Positions 1 through 9,512 of a stretch of DNA of 64,000 bases are shown here, piece after piece (positions within the stretch are counted from its first letter, which is position 1; each line of letters starts with the position of its first letter). This DNA comes from Staphylococcus agnetis (GTDB lineage: Bacteria; Bacillota; Bacilli; Staphylococcales; Staphylococcaceae), in contig NZ_PPQF01000056.1 of NCBI RefSeq assembly GCF_002901865.1, forward strand, positions 88,291 through 152,290, read 5' to 3'. The notes under the pieces are model-generated. The model saw only the letters and a list, made by a program, of their open reading frames with translations, made no database searches and had not been told where the DNA came from. The position numbers and the translations under genes were made by a program.

Positions 1-899
1 TTGATGAAACTACATTTAGAGATGACATGAGTCAGTTCGGTGATTCTTTACTTGTGATTAGTGACGATGAAATTGTTAAAGTCCACGTTCATACTGAAAC
101 ACCAGGTGAGGTATTCACGTTCGGCCAAAAGTATGGTGAATTAATTAAAGTTAAAGCTGAAAATATGCGTGAACAACATCGTGAAGTTTTACGTAAAGAA
201 GCTGCTAAAGCTAATGATGCCGAGGCAGAGTCAAATGAACCAGTTGAAACAGCTATTATTACAATTTCAATGGGCGATGGCATTACAAAACTATTCAAAT
301 CGATGGGTGCCACGCATGTGATTAGTGGCGGACAAACTATGAATCCTTCTACTGAAGACATTGTGAAAGTTATTGAACAAAGTGGTTGTAAACGTGCAAT
401 TATTTTACCTAATAACAAAAATATTCAAATGGCAAGTCAACAAGCTGCTGAAATTGTTGATGTTGAAGCAGTGGTTGTACCTACAAAAACCATTCCACAA
501 GGTATTACGGCGATGTTCAATTACGACAGTACGGTTGATTTAAAACAAAATCAAGACGTAATGACGTCAGCATTAGAAGATGTGAAGTCTGGGTCGATTA
601 CGTATGCGGTACGTGATACTAAAATTGACGGTATTACTATCGAAAAAGATGCGTTTATGGGCTTAGTTGAAGATAAGATTGTTGTAAGTGATAAGGATGT
701 TCACGTGACGTTACAGAAAACATTAGACAAAATGTTAGATGAAGATAGCGAAATTTTAACGATTATCGTTGGTGAAGAAGCAACTGAAGCACAAACAGAA
801 TGGATTGAATCCTATATGGAGTCGAACTATGAAGATGTGGAAGTTGAAATTCAACAAGGTCAACAACCAATCTATCCTTATTTTTTCTCAGTTGAATAA
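1..899 (+). CDS. fakA: Fatty acid kinase FakA (YloV/DAK-like), C-terminal part, 5' truncated by window edge
   Basis: The reading frame is open from base 3 with no start in the window, so this is the last ~298 residues of a protein usually near 550. FakA is the ATP-binding subunit that, with a FakB fatty-acid carrier, phosphorylates exogenous fatty acids for PlsX/PlsY phospholipid synthesis. The visible part covers the middle domain ([20 protein letters not shown]) and the C-terminal domain rich in [13 protein letters not shown] and LPNNKN motifs, which are characteristic of YloV/FakA. The N-terminal Dak nucleotide-binding domain lies outside the window. It is followed by sdaAB-sdaAA-recG-fapR, the usual staphylococcal order, and ends at a clear terminator. 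Identification is by family motifs and context. Confidence 0.93.
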   Translation, partial: DETTFRDDMSQFGDSLLVISDDEIVKVHVHTETPGEVFTFGQKYGELIKVKAENMREQHREVLRKEAAKANDAEAESNEPVETAIITISMGDGITKLFKSMGATHVISGGQTMNPSTEDIVKVIEQSGCKRAIILPNNKNIQMASQQAAEIVDVEAVVVPTKTIPQGITAMFNYDSTVDLKQNQDVMTSALEDVKSGSITYAVRDTKIDGITIEKDAFMGLVEDKIVVSDKDVHVTLQKTLDKMLDEDSEILTIIVGEEATEAQTEWIESYMESNYEDVEVEIQQGQQPIYPYFFSVE

Positions 900-908
900 A
901 TTTTTTAA

Positions 909-951
909 AGTCACAGGATATGGGTATAAACCATTAACCTGTGATTTTTTT
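909..951 (+). terminator. Intrinsic terminator after fakA
   Basis: The arms TCACAGG (911-917) and CCTGTGA (938-944) pair, with an inner ATGG/CCAT pairing, and a run of T follows. It separates the fakA operon from sdaAB. Confidence 0.75.
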
Positions 952-989
952 GGAATAATATATGCGCATTTGTAATCAATATCACAATA

Positions 990-1018
990 TTTCAATACAT
1001 GAAAATGCTTGTTATAAT
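990..1018 (+). promoter_or_regulatory. Probable sigma-A promoter of sdaAB-sdaAA
   Basis: A perfect TATAAT lies at 1013-1018, about 40 bases before the sdaAB start. The -35 at 17-base spacing (990-995) matches only weakly, so the assignment rests on the -10 and on its position just after the fakA terminator. Confidence 0.4.
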
Positions 1019-1057
1019 GTGAATGTCTTGCATTAATTTGCAACTAGGGGGAATGAA

Positions 1058-1726
1058 ATGATGAAATATAAAAGTGTTTTTGACATTATAGGTCCTACGA
1101 TGGTTGGCCCATCGTCTTCTCATACAGCTGGTGCTGTGCGTATAGGTCTCGTTGCAAGAGATTTATTTGGCAAGCAACCACAGCAAGCAGATATTTATTT
1201 ATATGGTTCATTTATGGAAACATATCGTGGACACGGTACCGATGTTGCACTTGTTGGTGGACTTTTAGGTTATGATACGGACGATAGTCGTATCGAAAGC
1301 AGTCTTGAAACAGCAAAAGCAGAAGGTATGCGTATCAATTTCATTGAAATGGCGGAAGAGCGGGCACACCCGAATACAGCGATTATTGATATGATTGATG
1401 GTGACCATCATATATCGGTTGAAGGTGTCTCTATTGGTGGCGGTAAAATTGAAATTGTTGCCATTAACGGTTTTAAATTAGCAATAAGTGGCAATTATCC
1501 AACATTACTCGTTTTTCATCAGGATACATTTGGTACGATTGGTAAAGTGGCAAATATCATTGGTGATCATAGTATCAACGTTGGTAGTATGCAAGTGGCA
1601 CGTAAAGAAAAAGGTGACCAAGCACTGATGACATGTGAACTTGATGAAGATATAAGTGAAGCAATTTTAAATGAAATTCGTCAAGTACCTGGTGTAGTAA
1701 CAGTCTCCTTAATGGGTGATGCGTAA
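1058..1726 (+). CDS. sdaAB: L-serine ammonia-lyase, iron-sulfur-dependent, beta subunit
   Basis: This is the beta subunit of the [4Fe-4S] L-serine dehydratase, which converts L-serine to pyruvate and ammonia. The 222 residues carry the hallmark GPSSSHTAGA motif near residues 17-26 and a C-terminal ACT domain (about 148-220, with TFGTIGKVANIIGDHSINV) that probably senses serine. The start follows AGGGGGAATGAA; an ATG one codon downstream is equally possible. It is 17 bases upstream of the alpha subunit, so the two are co-transcribed and would form the heteromeric enzyme. Length is normal for the two-subunit Bacillus/Staphylococcus type. Confidence 0.93.
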   Translation: MMKYKSVFDIIGPTMVGPSSSHTAGAVRIGLVARDLFGKQPQQADIYLYGSFMETYRGHGTDVALVGGLLGYDTDDSRIESSLETAKAEGMRINFIEMAEERAHPNTAIIDMIDGDHHISVEGVSIGGGKIEIVAINGFKLAISGNYPTLLVFHQDTFGTIGKVANIIGDHSINVGSMQVARKEKGDQALMTCELDEDISEAILNEIRQVPGVVTVSLMGDA

Positions 1727-1743
1727 ATGATGGAGGGGATAGC

Positions 1744-2613
1744 ATGTTTAAAAATGTTAAAGAACTAATCGCTAAATGTGAAGCTGAAGATAAAGCGATT
1801 TATGAAGTGATGATGGAGCAAGAAATGGCCGTTACGGGTTTAACAAAAGAAGAAGTCTATGCTCATATGAATAAAAACTTAGAAACGATGGAAAATGCTG
1901 TTGAAGAAGGTATCAATGGTGTCACTTCAAAAACAGGCTTAACTGGCGGTGACGCAGTATTAATGAAACAGTACATTGAAAGCGGTGGTTCTATCGCTGG
2001 AGATACGTTACTTGATGCAGTTAGTAAAGCGGTTGCGACAAATGAAGTCAATGCAGCGATGGGGAAAATATGTGCGACACCAACAGCCGGATCAGCTGGT
2101 GTAGTGCCAGGGGTGTTATTTGCATTAAAGGATAAATTACAACTTTCACGTACAGATATGTTAAACTTTTTATTAACATCAGGGGCGTTTGGATTTGTAG
2201 TAGCCAACAATGCGTCGATTTCTGGTGCTGCTGGCGGTTGTCAAGCTGAAGTGGGTTCTGCAGCAGCGATGGCAGCTGCCGCAGTAGTTGAAGCTGCGGG
2301 CGGTACACCAAGACAATCTGCAGAAGGTTTTGCGATTTGCATGAAAAATATGCTGGGCTTAGTATGTGACCCAGTCGCAGGATTGGTTGAAGTTCCATGT
2401 GTTAAACGAAATGCTGCTGGTGCTTCCAATGCTATCGTTTCAGCTGATATGGCGTTAGCCGGTATTGAATCACGTATTCCAACGGATGAAGTCATAGATG
2501 CGATGTATCGTATTGGGCAAACGATGCCGTCTGCATTACGTGAAACAGGACGTGGTGGCCTTGCAGGTACGCCTACAGGTCAACGCCTCAAACAACAAAT
2601 CTTTGGTGATTAA
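1744..2613 (+). CDS. sdaAA: L-serine ammonia-lyase, iron-sulfur-dependent, alpha subunit
   Basis: This is the catalytic alpha subunit of L-serine dehydratase. The 289 residues hold the conserved cysteines expected to ligate the [4Fe-4S] cluster ([35 protein letters not shown]) within a glycine/alanine-rich core. The start follows GGAGGGGATAGC. It pairs with sdaAB immediately upstream, and recG begins one base after its stop codon, so recG is probably read from the same transcript. No lesion or unusual feature is seen. Confidence 0.93.
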   Translation: MFKNVKELIAKCEAEDKAIYEVMMEQEMAVTGLTKEEVYAHMNKNLETMENAVEEGINGVTSKTGLTGGDAVLMKQYIESGGSIAGDTLLDAVSKAVATNEVNAAMGKICATPTAGSAGVVPGVLFALKDKLQLSRTDMLNFLLTSGAFGFVVANNASISGAAGGCQAEVGSAAAMAAAAVVEAAGGTPRQSAEGFAICMKNMLGLVCDPVAGLVEVPCVKRNAAGASNAIVSADMALAGIESRIPTDEVIDAMYRIGQTMPSALRETGRGGLAGTPTGQRLKQQIFGD

Positions 2614-2614
2614 T

Positions 2615-4660
2615 ATGACAAAAGTAAACCTCATTGAAAATCCTTATGAGTTAAAGGACATCAAAGGGTTGGGGCCGAAACGGCTTCAAATTCTTAATGA
2701 AATGAATATATGGAGTATACAAGACTTAATACTTCATTTGCCAACGCGTTATGAAGATAATTCACTTGTTGATTTAAATGACGCTGATAATGAATCTACA
2801 GTGACAGTACAAGGTGAGGTCTATTCCTCGCCAACTGTCGCTTTTTTTGGACGTAATAAATCTAAACTAACAGTACACGTCATGATTAACGGCATTGCAG
2901 TGAAAGTTGTGTTTTTTAATCAACCTTATCTTAAAAAGAACATTCAACTACATCAACCTGTCGTGATTAAAGGCAAATGGCTCAAACATAAACAAGAGAT
3001 TAACGGCACTAAAATGATGTTTGATCTATCTCAAGTAGAAGCGGCACAATTCACTCCTATTTATCGCGTGAAAGAAGGATTGAAACAAAAACCGCTTAAC
3101 GACATGATTCAGAAAACCTTAAAAGACGTGACGATTCATGAGTGGCTACCTAGCGATTTACGCAAAAAATATAAATTAGAAACATTAAATGATACTATAA
3201 ATGCTTTGCATCAAGCTAAAGATAAGCAATCATTGCTAAAAGCACGCCGGACATTTGCATTTACTGAATTTTTTATGTTTGAATTACGCATGCAATGGTT
3301 AAATCGTCTTGAAAAAGCGTCAGATCAAGCGGTAGAAGTCGATTATAATCTGGATGATGTTAAACGATTTATCGACGGGCTGCCATTTGAATTAACAGAA
3401 GGTCAAAAAACAAGTGTCAATGAAATTTTTAGAGACTTAAAAGCGCCTATACGCATGCATCGATTACTACAAGGAGATGTAGGATCTGGTAAAACAGTCG
3501 TTGCTGCAATATGTATGTATGCGTTAAAAACAGCTGGCTATCAATCTGCATTGATGGTACCTACAGAAATACTGGCCGAACAACATGCAGAAAGTTTAGC
3601 GCAATTGTTTGGTGACAAAATGAACGTTGCATTATTAACAGGTTCCGTTAAAGGTAAAAAGAGACGATTATTACTTGAACAATTGGCACAAGGTGAGATT
3701 GATTGCGTTATTGGAACGCATGCACTCATACAAGATGACGTTGTCTTTCATAATGTTGGACTTGTCATTACAGATGAGCAACATCGGTTTGGTGTTGAAC
3801 AACGACAAAAGTTACGTGAGAAAGGAGCATTAAGCAATGTGCTCTTTATGACGGCTACACCGATTCCAAGAACGTTGGCAATCTCCGTTTTTGGTGAAAT
3901 GGACGTATCATCTATCAAACATTTACCAAAAGGACGAAAACCCATTCAAACTTATTGGGCTAAACATGAAGCCTATGAACAAGTTTTAAGTCAACTTAAC
4001 AATGAATTGAAAAAAGGACGTCAAGCCTACGTTATCTCACCACTTATTGAAAGTTCTGAGCATCTTGAAGATGTACAAAATGTGATTGCACTCTATGACG
4101 ATTTAAAAATACAATTACCTGAAGCGCGAATTGGAATCTTACACGGTAAGGTGACTTCAGATGAAAAAGATCAGGTCATGCATCAATTTAGTGCGCATGA
4201 TATAGATGTACTTGTTGCAACAACTGTTGTAGAAGTAGGAGTAAACGTTCCAAATGCAACTTTTATGATGATATACGATGCTGATAGATTTGGCCTGTCG
4301 ACATTGCATCAATTACGAGGACGTGTCGGTCGAAGTGAACATCAAAGTTACTGTGTATTGATAGCCTCACCCAAAACTGAGACAGGTATTGAACGTATGC
4401 AAATTATGACACAAACGACGGATGGATTCGAATTGAGTGAGCGAGATCTAGAGATGCGTGGTCCGGGAGACTTTTTTGGAGTGAAACAAAGTGGACTTCC
4501 AGATTTTCTAGTTGGCAACATCGTTGAGGATTATCGAATGCTTGAAGTGGCAAGAGACGAAGCGGCAGAATTGATTCAAAGCGGTGTGTTTTTTACATCG
4601 CAATTTGATAAATTACGTTCGTTTATAGAAGATAATATGTTACATCAACGCTTTGATTAA
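2615..4660 (+). CDS. recG: ATP-dependent DNA helicase RecG
   Basis: RecG is a monomeric superfamily-2 helicase that remodels stalled replication forks and branch-migrates Holliday junctions. The 681-residue product has the N-terminal wedge/OB domain, Walker A GDVGSGKT near residue 288, the DEQH box near 387, the TATPIPRTL motif, and the C-terminal [11 protein letters not shown] and QLRGRVGR motifs of RecG. The reading frame is open further upstream inside sdaAA, but the ATG at 2615, which starts [13 protein letters not shown], fits family length (about 680-690). It directly abuts sdaAA and ends at a strong terminator. Confidence 0.96.
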   Translation: MTKVNLIENPYELKDIKGLGPKRLQILNEMNIWSIQDLILHLPTRYEDNSLVDLNDADNESTVTVQGEVYSSPTVAFFGRNKSKLTVHVMINGIAVKVVFFNQPYLKKNIQLHQPVVIKGKWLKHKQEINGTKMMFDLSQVEAAQFTPIYRVKEGLKQKPLNDMIQKTLKDVTIHEWLPSDLRKKYKLETLNDTINALHQAKDKQSLLKARRTFAFTEFFMFELRMQWLNRLEKASDQAVEVDYNLDDVKRFIDGLPFELTEGQKTSVNEIFRDLKAPIRMHRLLQGDVGSGKTVVAAICMYALKTAGYQSALMVPTEILAEQHAESLAQLFGDKMNVALLTGSVKGKKRRLLLEQLAQGEIDCVIGTHALIQDDVVFHNVGLVITDEQHRFGVEQRQKLREKGALSNVLFMTATPIPRTLAISVFGEMDVSSIKHLPKGRKPIQTYWAKHEAYEQVLSQLNNELKKGRQAYVISPLIESSEHLEDVQNVIALYDDLKIQLPEARIGILHGKVTSDEKDQVMHQFSAHDIDVLVATTVVEVGVNVPNATFMMIYDADRFGLSTLHQLRGRVGRSEHQSYCVLIASPKTETGIERMQIMTQTTDGFELSERDLEMRGPGDFFGVKQSGLPDFLVGNIVEDYRMLEVARDEAAELIQSGVFFTSQFDKLRSFIEDNMLHQRFD

Positions 4661-4673
4661 ATGTAACATTCTG

Positions 4674-4711
4674 AGCATTAAGACGTGAGAAACCGTACTT
4701 AATGCTTTTTT
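4674..4711 (+). terminator. Intrinsic terminator after recG
   Basis: The arms AGCATTAAG (4674-4682) and CTTAATGCT (4698-4706) form a 9-bp stem followed by a T run. It isolates recG from the fapR promoter. Confidence 0.85.
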
Positions 4712-4843
4712 ACTATTATCCATAGTTTCCTTTAACAAATGGTCTAAAACAATGGTGATTAAAAGCCTATATTTTCATAATGCATAAGTTATCGAACCGT
4801 TAAGGTGTAAAGATATACTGTAAAATTACTGTATTAAATTATT

Positions 4844-4871
4844 TTGAAGTTCTCTAGATGCATGGTAGAAT
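4844..4871 (+). promoter_or_regulatory. Promoter of the fapR-plsX-fabD-fabG operon
   Basis: TTGAAG (4844-4849) and TAGAAT (4866-4871) are spaced by 16 bases. Transcription would start near 4878-4880, just ahead of the FapR operator. Confidence 0.6.
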
Positions 4872-4884
4872 GGTATTGAGTTCA

Positions 4885-4901
4885 TTAAGACTTGGTACTA
4901 A
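4885..4901 (+). promoter_or_regulatory. FapR operator (autoregulatory)
   Basis: The 17-mer TTAAGACTTGGTACTAA is the reverse complement of TTAGTACCAAGTCTTAA. It differs at one position from the FapR consensus as I recall it (TTAGTACCTAGTCTTAA). It lies just downstream of the predicted transcription start and 17 bases before the fapR ATG, the arrangement expected for repression relieved by malonyl-CoA. Confidence 0.85.
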
Positions 4902-4918
4902 ATAGGGGTGGCATAAAC

Positions 4919-5479
4919 ATGAAAAGAACGAAAAATGAACGACGGGAAATGATTCAAAAAACAATAGAACAAAACCCCTTTATTACTGATCAAGCATTGA
5001 GTGACATGTATGAAGTGAGTATTCAAACCATTCGTCTCGATAGAAGTCAGCTCAACATCCCTGAACTAAGAGAACGTGTTAAACGTGTTGCTAAAGATCA
5101 GTATGAAAATATTAGTTCATTAGAGAATCAAGATATTATAGGTGATGTTGTCGCACTCGAAGCAAATCAATATGCCAAGTCAGTATATACGATTACGAAA
5201 CATGATGTTTTTACGCGCAATCGTGTTGCGAGAGGTCACGTGGTCTTTGCGCAAGCGAATTCTCTTTGTGTGGCATTGATTCAACATGAATCTGTACTGA
5301 CAAAAGAGAGTCACATTCACTTTGTAAAACCTGTTTATTTAGGTGATGTTGTGATTGCTGAAGCACACGTTGAATATCATGATGATAAATATTATGAAAT
5401 GACTGTACGCTCGTACGTTCATAATACAAAAGTTTTTGAAGGAATTTTTAAAATGTATTACATAAGTGAGGATGAATAA
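4919..5479 (+). CDS. fapR: Transcription factor FapR, malonyl-CoA-responsive repressor of lipid synthesis
   Basis: FapR represses fatty-acid and phospholipid synthesis genes and is released by malonyl-CoA. The 186 residues contain an N-terminal helix-turn-helix (about 20-45, [20 protein letters not shown]) and a hot-dog-fold effector domain with the family motif [16 protein letters not shown]. The ATG at 4919 is chosen over an in-frame upstream codon because AGGGGTGG sits at proper distance and the product then begins MKRTKNERR like known FapR. It leads the operon with plsX, fabD and fabG, two of whose products (PlsX, FabD) are classic FapR targets, and it has its own operator in the leader. 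Confidence 0.95.
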   Translation: MKRTKNERREMIQKTIEQNPFITDQALSDMYEVSIQTIRLDRSQLNIPELRERVKRVAKDQYENISSLENQDIIGDVVALEANQYAKSVYTITKHDVFTRNRVARGHVVFAQANSLCVALIQHESVLTKESHIHFVKPVYLGDVVIAEAHVEYHDDKYYEMTVRSYVHNTKVFEGIFKMYYISEDE

Positions 5480-5480
5480 C

Positions 5481-6467
5481 ATGATTAAAATTGCTGTAGA
5501 TATGATGGGTGGAGACGACGCACCTGATATCGTGTTAGAAGCAGTTGAAAAAGCAGTGAATGACTTTGATGATTTAGAGATTTTATTATTTGGTGATCAA
5601 GCACAATGTACGATAAATCATCCACGTGTACATGTGCGTCATACAACAGAAGCTATTTCAATGGAAGATGAGCCCGTTCGAGCGATTAAACGAAAAAAAG
5701 ATAGTTCTATGGTAAAAATGGCTGAAGCTGTTAAAAATGGAGAAGCAACAGCATGTGTATCTGCTGGGAATACAGGCGCATTGATGTCTGCTGGATTATT
5801 TATTGTTGGACGTTTACCTGGCGTATCAAGACCTGCTTTAGTCGTTACGTTACCAACTGTAAAAGGTAATGGTGTAGTCTTCTTAGATGTTGGTGCAAAT
5901 GCCGATGCAAAAGCAGAACACTTATATCAAAATGCAATCTTAGGTCATATTTATGCGCAAAATGTGCGTAATATTGAACAACCACGTGTCGCTTTACTTA
6001 ACATTGGTACAGAAGCTCAAAAAGGAAATAGCTTAACGAAACAGGCATACGCATTATTAAAAGATTCTGATACGCTTCATTTTGTAGGGAACATTGAAGC
6101 TAAATCTATCTTGGAAGATGATGCAGATGTGATTGTTACAGATGGTTACACTGGTAATATGATTCTGAAAAATTTAGAAGGTATTGCGAAGTCATTTGGC
6201 AAAATTATTAAAGGGACATTAATGTCTAAATTTAAAAATAAAATCGCACTTCTTATTATGAAAAAAGATATTAAAGCCATCGCAAAACAACTTGATTATT
6301 CAGAGTATGGTGGTTCTGTACTATTAGGTTTAGATGGTGTTGTTGTAAAAGCACATGGTAGTTCTAACGCAAAAGCGTTCTACTCTGCAATTAGACAAGC
6401 TAAAATTGCAAGTGACACCAAAATTGTGGACATTATGCGTGAAAAGGTAGGAGAAAAAGATGAGTAA
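5481..6467 (+). CDS. plsX: Phosphate acyltransferase PlsX
   Basis: PlsX makes acyl-phosphate from acyl-ACP, feeding PlsY for phosphatidic acid synthesis. It is a peripheral membrane enzyme. The 328-residue product opens with [14 protein letters not shown] and contains [14 protein letters not shown] and DVGANADAK motifs typical of the family. The ATG at 5481, one base after the fapR stop and preceded by GAGGATG, is preferred to an ATG five codons earlier. Its end overlaps fabD by 8 bases, so translation is probably coupled. Confidence 0.96.
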   Translation: MIKIAVDMMGGDDAPDIVLEAVEKAVNDFDDLEILLFGDQAQCTINHPRVHVRHTTEAISMEDEPVRAIKRKKDSSMVKMAEAVKNGEATACVSAGNTGALMSAGLFIVGRLPGVSRPALVVTLPTVKGNGVVFLDVGANADAKAEHLYQNAILGHIYAQNVRNIEQPRVALLNIGTEAQKGNSLTKQAYALLKDSDTLHFVGNIEAKSILEDDADVIVTDGYTGNMILKNLEGIAKSFGKIIKGTLMSKFKNKIALLIMKKDIKAIAKQLDYSEYGGSVLLGLDGVVVKAHGSSNAKAFYSAIRQAKIASDTKIVDIMREKVGEKDE

Positions 6468-7386
6468 AACGGTATTTATGTTTCCAGGTCAAGGTGCGCA
6501 AAAAGTAGGTATGGCTGCAGATTTATATCAAGCAGATCCACGTGCGACACAGATCTTAGATCAAGCACAAGCAAGTGTCGATTTTGATTTACTCCAAACA
6601 ATGTTTAAAGATGAACATGGTGTGTTAGGTCAAACTGAAAATACACAGCCCGCACTACTTACGCATAGTATGGCATTATATGAAGCCATGGGACGCCCGC
6701 AAGCAGATTTCACCATTGGTCATAGTTTAGGCGAGTACTCAAGCCTTGTTATGAGTGGCGTATTAAAATTTGAGGATGCTGTAAAAATTGTACGTCGTCG
6801 TGGTGAATTAATGGCTAAAGCGTTTCCAGATGGTGTTGGAAGTATGGCCGCTGTACTCGGGCTTTCTTACGATGAAGTGAAAGCCATTTGTAATGATCTT
6901 TCTACAGAGGAAGCCATTGTTGAACCGGCAAATATTAATTGCCCAGGTCAGATTGTTGTGTCTGGGCATAAATCAAAAATTGATGAATTCGTCGAAAATG
7001 GTAAAGCATTAGGCGCAAAACGCGTGATGCCGCTTCAAGTTTCAGGACCTTTTCATTCATCAATGATGAAAGTAATTGAAAAAGATTTCGAAGCCTATAC
7101 GTCAACGTTTGAATGGTCAGATGCAACGGTTCCTGTCGTTCAAAATGTGCATGCGCAAGGTGAACAAAATGCTGAGACAATTCATCAACATATGATTGAA
7201 CAGTTGTACTCACCGGTTCAATTTATCGAATCTGTGGAATGGTTGATTGCACAAGGTGCAGATCACTTCGTAGAAATCGGACCGGGTAAAGTTTTATCTG
7301 GTTTAGTTAAAAAAATAAACAGAGATATCAAATTAACTTCGATTCAAACGCTCGAAGATGTAAAGGAATGGTTAAAACATGACTAA
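6460..7386 (+). CDS. fabD: Malonyl-CoA:ACP transacylase FabD
   Basis: FabD moves malonyl from CoA to acyl carrier protein to supply elongation. The 308 residues show the FPGQGAQ start motif, the nucleophile elbow GHSLGE with Ser-89, the loop Q/N residues in [14 protein letters not shown], and the catalytic His in GPFHSSMM. The start is preceded by AGGTAGGAG. The gene overlaps plsX upstream and fabG downstream by 8 bases each, giving a tight operon under the FapR operator at 4885. Confidence 0.96.
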   Translation: MSKTVFMFPGQGAQKVGMAADLYQADPRATQILDQAQASVDFDLLQTMFKDEHGVLGQTENTQPALLTHSMALYEAMGRPQADFTIGHSLGEYSSLVMSGVLKFEDAVKIVRRRGELMAKAFPDGVGSMAAVLGLSYDEVKAICNDLSTEEAIVEPANINCPGQIVVSGHKSKIDEFVENGKALGAKRVMPLQVSGPFHSSMMKVIEKDFEAYTSTFEWSDATVPVVQNVHAQGEQNAETIHQHMIEQLYSPVQFIESVEWLIAQGADHFVEIGPGKVLSGLVKKINRDIKLTSIQTLEDVKEWLKHD

Positions 7387-8116
7387 AGTAGCATTAGTAA
7401 CAGGCGCGTCAAGAGGTATCGGACGCAGTATCGCATTACAATTAGCTGAAGAAGGATTTAACGTTGCAGTTAACTATGCAGGCAACAAAGAAAAAGCAGA
7501 ACAAGTCGTAGAGAGCATTAAAGAAAAGGGTGTTGAAGCATTTGCTATTCAAGCGAATGTTGCGAACCCTGATGAAGTTAAAGCAATGATTAAAGAAGTC
7601 GTTAGCCAATTTGGTTCAGTCGATGTTTTAGTCAATAATGCAGGAATTACGCGTGACAACCTATTAATGCGTATGAAAGAACAAGAATGGGATGATGTTA
7701 TTGATACAAACTTAAAAGGTGTGTTTAACTGTATTCAAAAAGTGACACCTCAAATGTTACGCCAAAAAGGTGGACGTATCATTAACTTAACAAGTATCGT
7801 CGGTGCAGTAGGTAACCCAGGTCAAATTAATTACGTTGCTTCAAAGGCGGGTGTGATTGGTATGACGAAAACTGCAGCACGTGAACTTGCTTCACGCCAT
7901 ATTACAGTGAATGCTGTTGCACCAGGATTCATCGTTTCTGACATGACAAATGCTTTGAACGATGACTTAAAAGAAGGTATGAAATCACAAATTCCTTTAG
8001 GTCATTTCGGTGAAGATACAGATATCGCTCATACTGTTGCCTTTTTAGCATCTGATAAAGCGAAATACATTACAGGCCAAACTATCCATGTGAATGGTGG
8101 TATGCACATGGAGTAA
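7379..8116 (+). CDS. fabG: 3-oxoacyl-[ACP] reductase FabG
   Basis: FabG is the NADPH-dependent short-chain dehydrogenase that reduces beta-ketoacyl-ACP in fatty-acid elongation. The 245 residues include the cofactor loop GASRGIGRS, the NNAG motif, and the catalytic Ser/Tyr/Lys set in [21 protein letters not shown]. It overlaps the fabD end by 8 bases. Downstream is an unusually long structured gap before acpP. Family membership is secure; among SDRs the operon context and the C-terminal [15 protein letters not shown] support FabG. Confidence 0.95.
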   Translation: MTKVALVTGASRGIGRSIALQLAEEGFNVAVNYAGNKEKAEQVVESIKEKGVEAFAIQANVANPDEVKAMIKEVVSQFGSVDVLVNNAGITRDNLLMRMKEQEWDDVIDTNLKGVFNCIQKVTPQMLRQKGGRIINLTSIVGAVGNPGQINYVASKAGVIGMTKTAARELASRHITVNAVAPGFIVSDMTNALNDDLKEGMKSQIPLGHFGEDTDIAHTVAFLASDKAKYITGQTIHVNGGMHME

Positions 8117-8432
8117 TTGAGGTTCACTTAAGTTCCGCATCATGTATTTAAGTTTTACGAGAACATTCAATGCATGATGCGATATGCAACCTCTCAATGA
8201 TTAACGAACAATCATTCAGAAAAATGAATGCTGAAACCCTCGTAGGTATCATCACTTTTAAATTGATGAAACATCGTTAAAATACAGTAGTTTTTGCATG
8301 AGAATGGTTGTATTTATGGAGATAAAATGGCAAAATAAAAAAGTCTAGTATTTCTTGAATTTGTGATACCGTCACGTTATGTGACACACAATTCGATGAA
8401 GTACATCGACTTTTTAAAGGAGGTGAAACACT
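8117..8432 (+). other. 316-base gap between fabG and acpP with nested inverted repeats
   Basis: No convincing gene is seen. A hairpin pairs GCATCATGTATT (8137-8148) with AATGCATGATGC (8169-8180), with one mismatch. An outer stem pairs GAGGTT (8119-8124) with AACCTC (8188-8193). Nearer acpP, GTCAC and GTGAC flank a five-base spacer around 8371-8385. There is no T run after the first hairpin, so it is not a standard terminator. A promoter for acpP is likely here (for example TTGAAT, 17 bases, TATGTG near 8350-8385), but I cannot fix it. Confidence 0.5.
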
Positions 8433-8666
8433 GTGGAAAACTTCGATAAAGTAAAAGATATCATCGTTGACCGTTTAGGCGTTGATGCTGACAAGGTAAC
8501 TGAAGATGCTTCATTCAAAGATGATTTAGGCGCAGATTCACTTGACATTGCGGAATTAGTAATGGAATTAGAAGATGAATTCGGTACAGAGATTCCTGAT
8601 GAAGAAGCTGAAAAAATCAACACAGTTGGAGACGCTGTGAATTACATTAATACACTTGAAAAATAA
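8433..8666 (+). CDS. acpP: Acyl carrier protein
   Basis: ACP carries growing acyl chains on a 4'-phosphopantetheine attached to the Ser of the DSLD motif ([18 protein letters not shown]). The 77-residue acidic helical product has normal length. It starts with GTG at 8433 preceded by the strong ribosome site AAAGGAGGTG. It follows fabG on the same strand but after a 316-base gap, so it may be transcribed partly from its own promoter, as its high expression would need. A perfect terminator follows. Confidence 0.97.
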   Translation: MENFDKVKDIIVDRLGVDADKVTEDASFKDDLGADSLDIAELVMELEDEFGTEIPDEEAEKINTVGDAVNYINTLEK

Positions 8667-8674
8667 TTCTTTTC

Positions 8675-8706
8675 ATCTGAGTCGTGTTCTCGACTCAGAT
8701 TTTTTA
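8675..8706 (+). terminator. Intrinsic terminator after acpP
   Basis: A perfect 10-bp stem pairs ATCTGAGTCG (8675-8684) with CGACTCAGAT (8691-8700), followed by a T run. Confidence 0.9.
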
Positions 8707-8777
8707 CTAATCATTTATAAGGCAATCCAACTACATCAAATCTTTAGTAGAAATGTGAATTAAATGGAGGAAACTGA

Positions 8778-9509
8778 ATGGCGAAATTACGAAAACAAAC
8801 GCTGATTAAAGCTTTTGAACATAACTTTAAATTAAAAATGAAAGAACTTGATTTACCCTTTCGTAATTTAGATATATATCAACAAGCTTTTTCACATTCG
8901 AGTTTTATTAATGACTTCAATATGGAACGCTTAAGTCATAATGAACGTTTGGAATTTTTAGGAGACGCAGTATTAGAATTGACGGTATCACGCTTTTTAT
9001 ATGAGAAATACCCTGATGTTCCTGAGGGTGACCTAACAAAAATGCGTGCAACAATCGTGTGTGAACCATCACTTGTAATATTTGCGAATAAAATTAATCT
9101 GAATCAACTCATTCTGTTAGGAAAAGGTGAAGAGAAAACAGGTGGGCGTACGCGACCTTCATTAATTGCAGATGCGTTTGAAGCCTTTGTAGGCGCACTT
9201 TATTTAGATCAAGGTCTTGAAGTTGTTGAACGCTTTGCGAATGCCATTATTTTCCCATATGTTGAAGATAATGCATTGAGTGGTGTTGTTGATTTTAAAA
9301 CACAACTTCAAGAAATGGCACATCAAACGTTGCGAAGTTCAGTATCCTATCGCATGATCAAAGAAGATGGTCCTGCGCATCATCGTCAATTTACGTCAGA
9401 AGTACTTTTAGATAATGAAGCTGTGGCGTCTGGTGTGGGGCGTACGAAAAAAGAATCTGAACAAAAAGCAGCAGAAAAAGCGTTACTACAACTGTCAAAT
9501 AAGGAGTAA
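8778..9509 (+). CDS. rnc: Ribonuclease III
   Basis: RNase III cleaves double-stranded RNA in rRNA maturation and antisense regulation. The 243-residue protein has the signature [14 protein letters not shown] with catalytic acidic residues, the second acidic motif in [13 protein letters not shown], and a C-terminal double-stranded RNA-binding domain (about 172-243, ending in [18 protein letters not shown]). The start follows TGGAGGAAACTGA. It sits three bases upstream of smc in the conserved rnc-smc-ftsY order. Confidence 0.96.
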   Translation: MAKLRKQTLIKAFEHNFKLKMKELDLPFRNLDIYQQAFSHSSFINDFNMERLSHNERLEFLGDAVLELTVSRFLYEKYPDVPEGDLTKMRATIVCEPSLVIFANKINLNQLILLGKGEEKTGGRTRPSLIADAFEAFVGALYLDQGLEVVERFANAIIFPYVEDNALSGVVDFKTQLQEMAHQTLRSSVSYRMIKEDGPAHHRQFTSEVLLDNEAVASGVGRTKKESEQKAAEKALLQLSNKE

Positions 9510-9512
9510 CAT

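Noticed and set aside
769..975. 68-codon forward frame overlapping the end of fakA
   Set aside because: It runs out of frame through fakA and its terminator; a shadow.
8197..8280. 27-residue open frame in the fabG-acpP gap
   Set aside because: No ribosome site, no terminator and no family resemblance; treated as chance within non-coding DNA.
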